Origin: Bigelowiella natans CCMP2755
Lineage: Eukaryota > Cercozoa > Chlorarachniophyceae
Reading direction: 5' to 3'
Assembly: GCA_000320545.1 (NCBI GenBank)
Contig: ADNK01000535.1
Span: forward strand, 1-32,500
DNA length: 32,500 nt
Numbering within the stretch: position 1 is the stretch's first letter; each line of letters opens with the position of its first letter. Shown piece after piece: positions 31,857 to 32,500 of this stretch. The translations under genes were made by a program, and so were the position numbers. The notes beneath the pieces are model-generated. The model had not been told where the DNA came from, did not search any database, and saw nothing but the letters and a program-made list of their open reading frames with translations.

Positions 31857-32405
31857 CCCAACAGCTATTAGAGCGCTCTCAAGCCAAAAATAACGGTGCT
31901 AGAAATAATGAAGGGACTAGATCAGGATGATCTTCGGTGGATTTACTGGAATTCGAATGCCTAAAAAGTCAATCAAAATGTTGAGAGAGAGAGCATAAAC
32001 GCGGACAAACTGCTCAAACTGCTTCTTGCTCTTGCTTTTCGGAACAAAAAAGAAGGGTAATTTCTGTGTGCTACACCTCCGATTTCCTGTCGTCGCACAA
32101 AATGGCCACAGTTCGTACTTCCTTTTTAGGATTGTTCATCGGCTTGGTACATTGTATATCAAGTTCTCAAGAAAGGGATCGCTCTGCACCAAATTTTCAC
32201 GATAAATGCCCTATAGTTTCTTTCTGCGACTTCGATTTTGTTCAAGAAAAGGGTTGAAAATTGTCTCGCGCGCACGTTCGGAAGACGAACTACCAGCATT
32301 TCACCCCCCCAGCTCCTAGATCTCATACGCACATTTTGTGAGTCCCCGGACGGGAACGAATCATCGCGTGCCTGCTTTTTGCATTGTAGATCACTGGAAG
32401 TAATC
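31857..32405. promoter_or_regulatory. Divergent spacer, probable bidirectional promoter
   Basis: 549 bp between the dehydrogenase ATG (-) and the ATG at 32406 (+). It contains a 51-codon frame at 32102-32257 that begins with a secretion-signal-like stretch (MATVRTSFLGLFIGLVHC); I do not call it a gene. A TAG before 32391 could be a 5' UTR acceptor for the right-hand gene. Confidence 0.45.
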
Positions 32406-32500
32406 ATGTCCGGAGCTGCATTAGTATCCGTTGCAATCCCTGCTGCTGCTGTTTCGACAGCCTATTTTCTCATTTTCGAGGGTCTCCGCGGATCTTTCAC
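32406..32500 (+). CDS. N-terminus of an unidentified gene (3' partial)
   Basis: An open frame from ATG at 32406 runs off the window. It encodes 31 residues, MSGAALVSVAIPAAAVSTAY followed by FLIFEGLRGSF: an uncharged, Ala/Val-rich, helical-hydrophobic N-terminus that could be a signal peptide or membrane anchor. The same frame is open upstream to an AG at 32389-32390, so an earlier exon is also possible. It would complete the alternation of strands. Family not recognisable from this length. Confidence 0.4.
   Translation, partial: MSGAALVSVAIPAAAVSTAYFLIFEGLRGSF

Overview
The window is nuclear DNA of a eukaryote. I read nine protein-coding genes from it, eight of them complete or nearly so. 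Almost all are split by GT-AG introns of about 100-400 bp, and those introns are crowded with di- and trinucleotide microsatellites. Exons were chained by hand from splice sites, reading phase and family similarity; no RNA evidence was available. I saw no tRNA, rRNA, transposon or CRISPR array. Intron-rich genes, microsatellite-laden introns and strict strand alternation remind me of brown algae (an Ectocarpus-type stramenopile, whose neighbouring genes are reported to favour opposite strands). That placement is inference.

Layout from left to right. 298-5455 (+): last eight exons of a multi-pass, TRP-like membrane protein whose 5' end is off the window. 6375-7550 (-): PLAC8 family Cys-rich protein, 6 exons. 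8080-16522 (+): Rab3 GTPase-activating protein catalytic subunit homologue, 20 exons. 17271-17987 (-): intronless SAM-like/coiled-coil protein. 18335-19500 (+): small R-SNARE-like protein without a membrane anchor, 8 exons. 20057-21716 (-): alpha/beta hydrolase, 2 exons. 22364-26418 (+): S1 RNA-binding domain protein, 14 exons. 27282-31856 (-): membrane-anchored short-chain dehydrogenase of retinol-dehydrogenase type, 16 exons including micro-exons of 21 and 25 nt. 32406-32500 (+): start of another gene.

Strands alternate without exception (+ - + - + - + - +), so every spacer is either divergent or convergent. The four divergent spacers are short (about 350-650 bp) and probably act as shared promoters. 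The four convergent spacers are AT-richer and rich in the palindromic tetramer CTAG, very strongly at 5456-6374. The genes do not form one pathway. Two of them (Rab3GAP1 homologue and R-SNARE-like protein) belong to vesicle trafficking and exocytosis; the others are a surface or channel-like membrane protein, a PLAC8 protein, an RNA-binding protein and two enzymes.

The most interesting points are the strict alternation with CTAG-rich convergent spacers, a Rab3GAP with an extra beta-rich module and a degenerate catalytic-region motif, the free-standing soluble R-SNARE, an in-frame retainable intron and a PP1-docking-like tail in the TRP-like protein, and a possible N-terminal targeting exon on the S1 protein.
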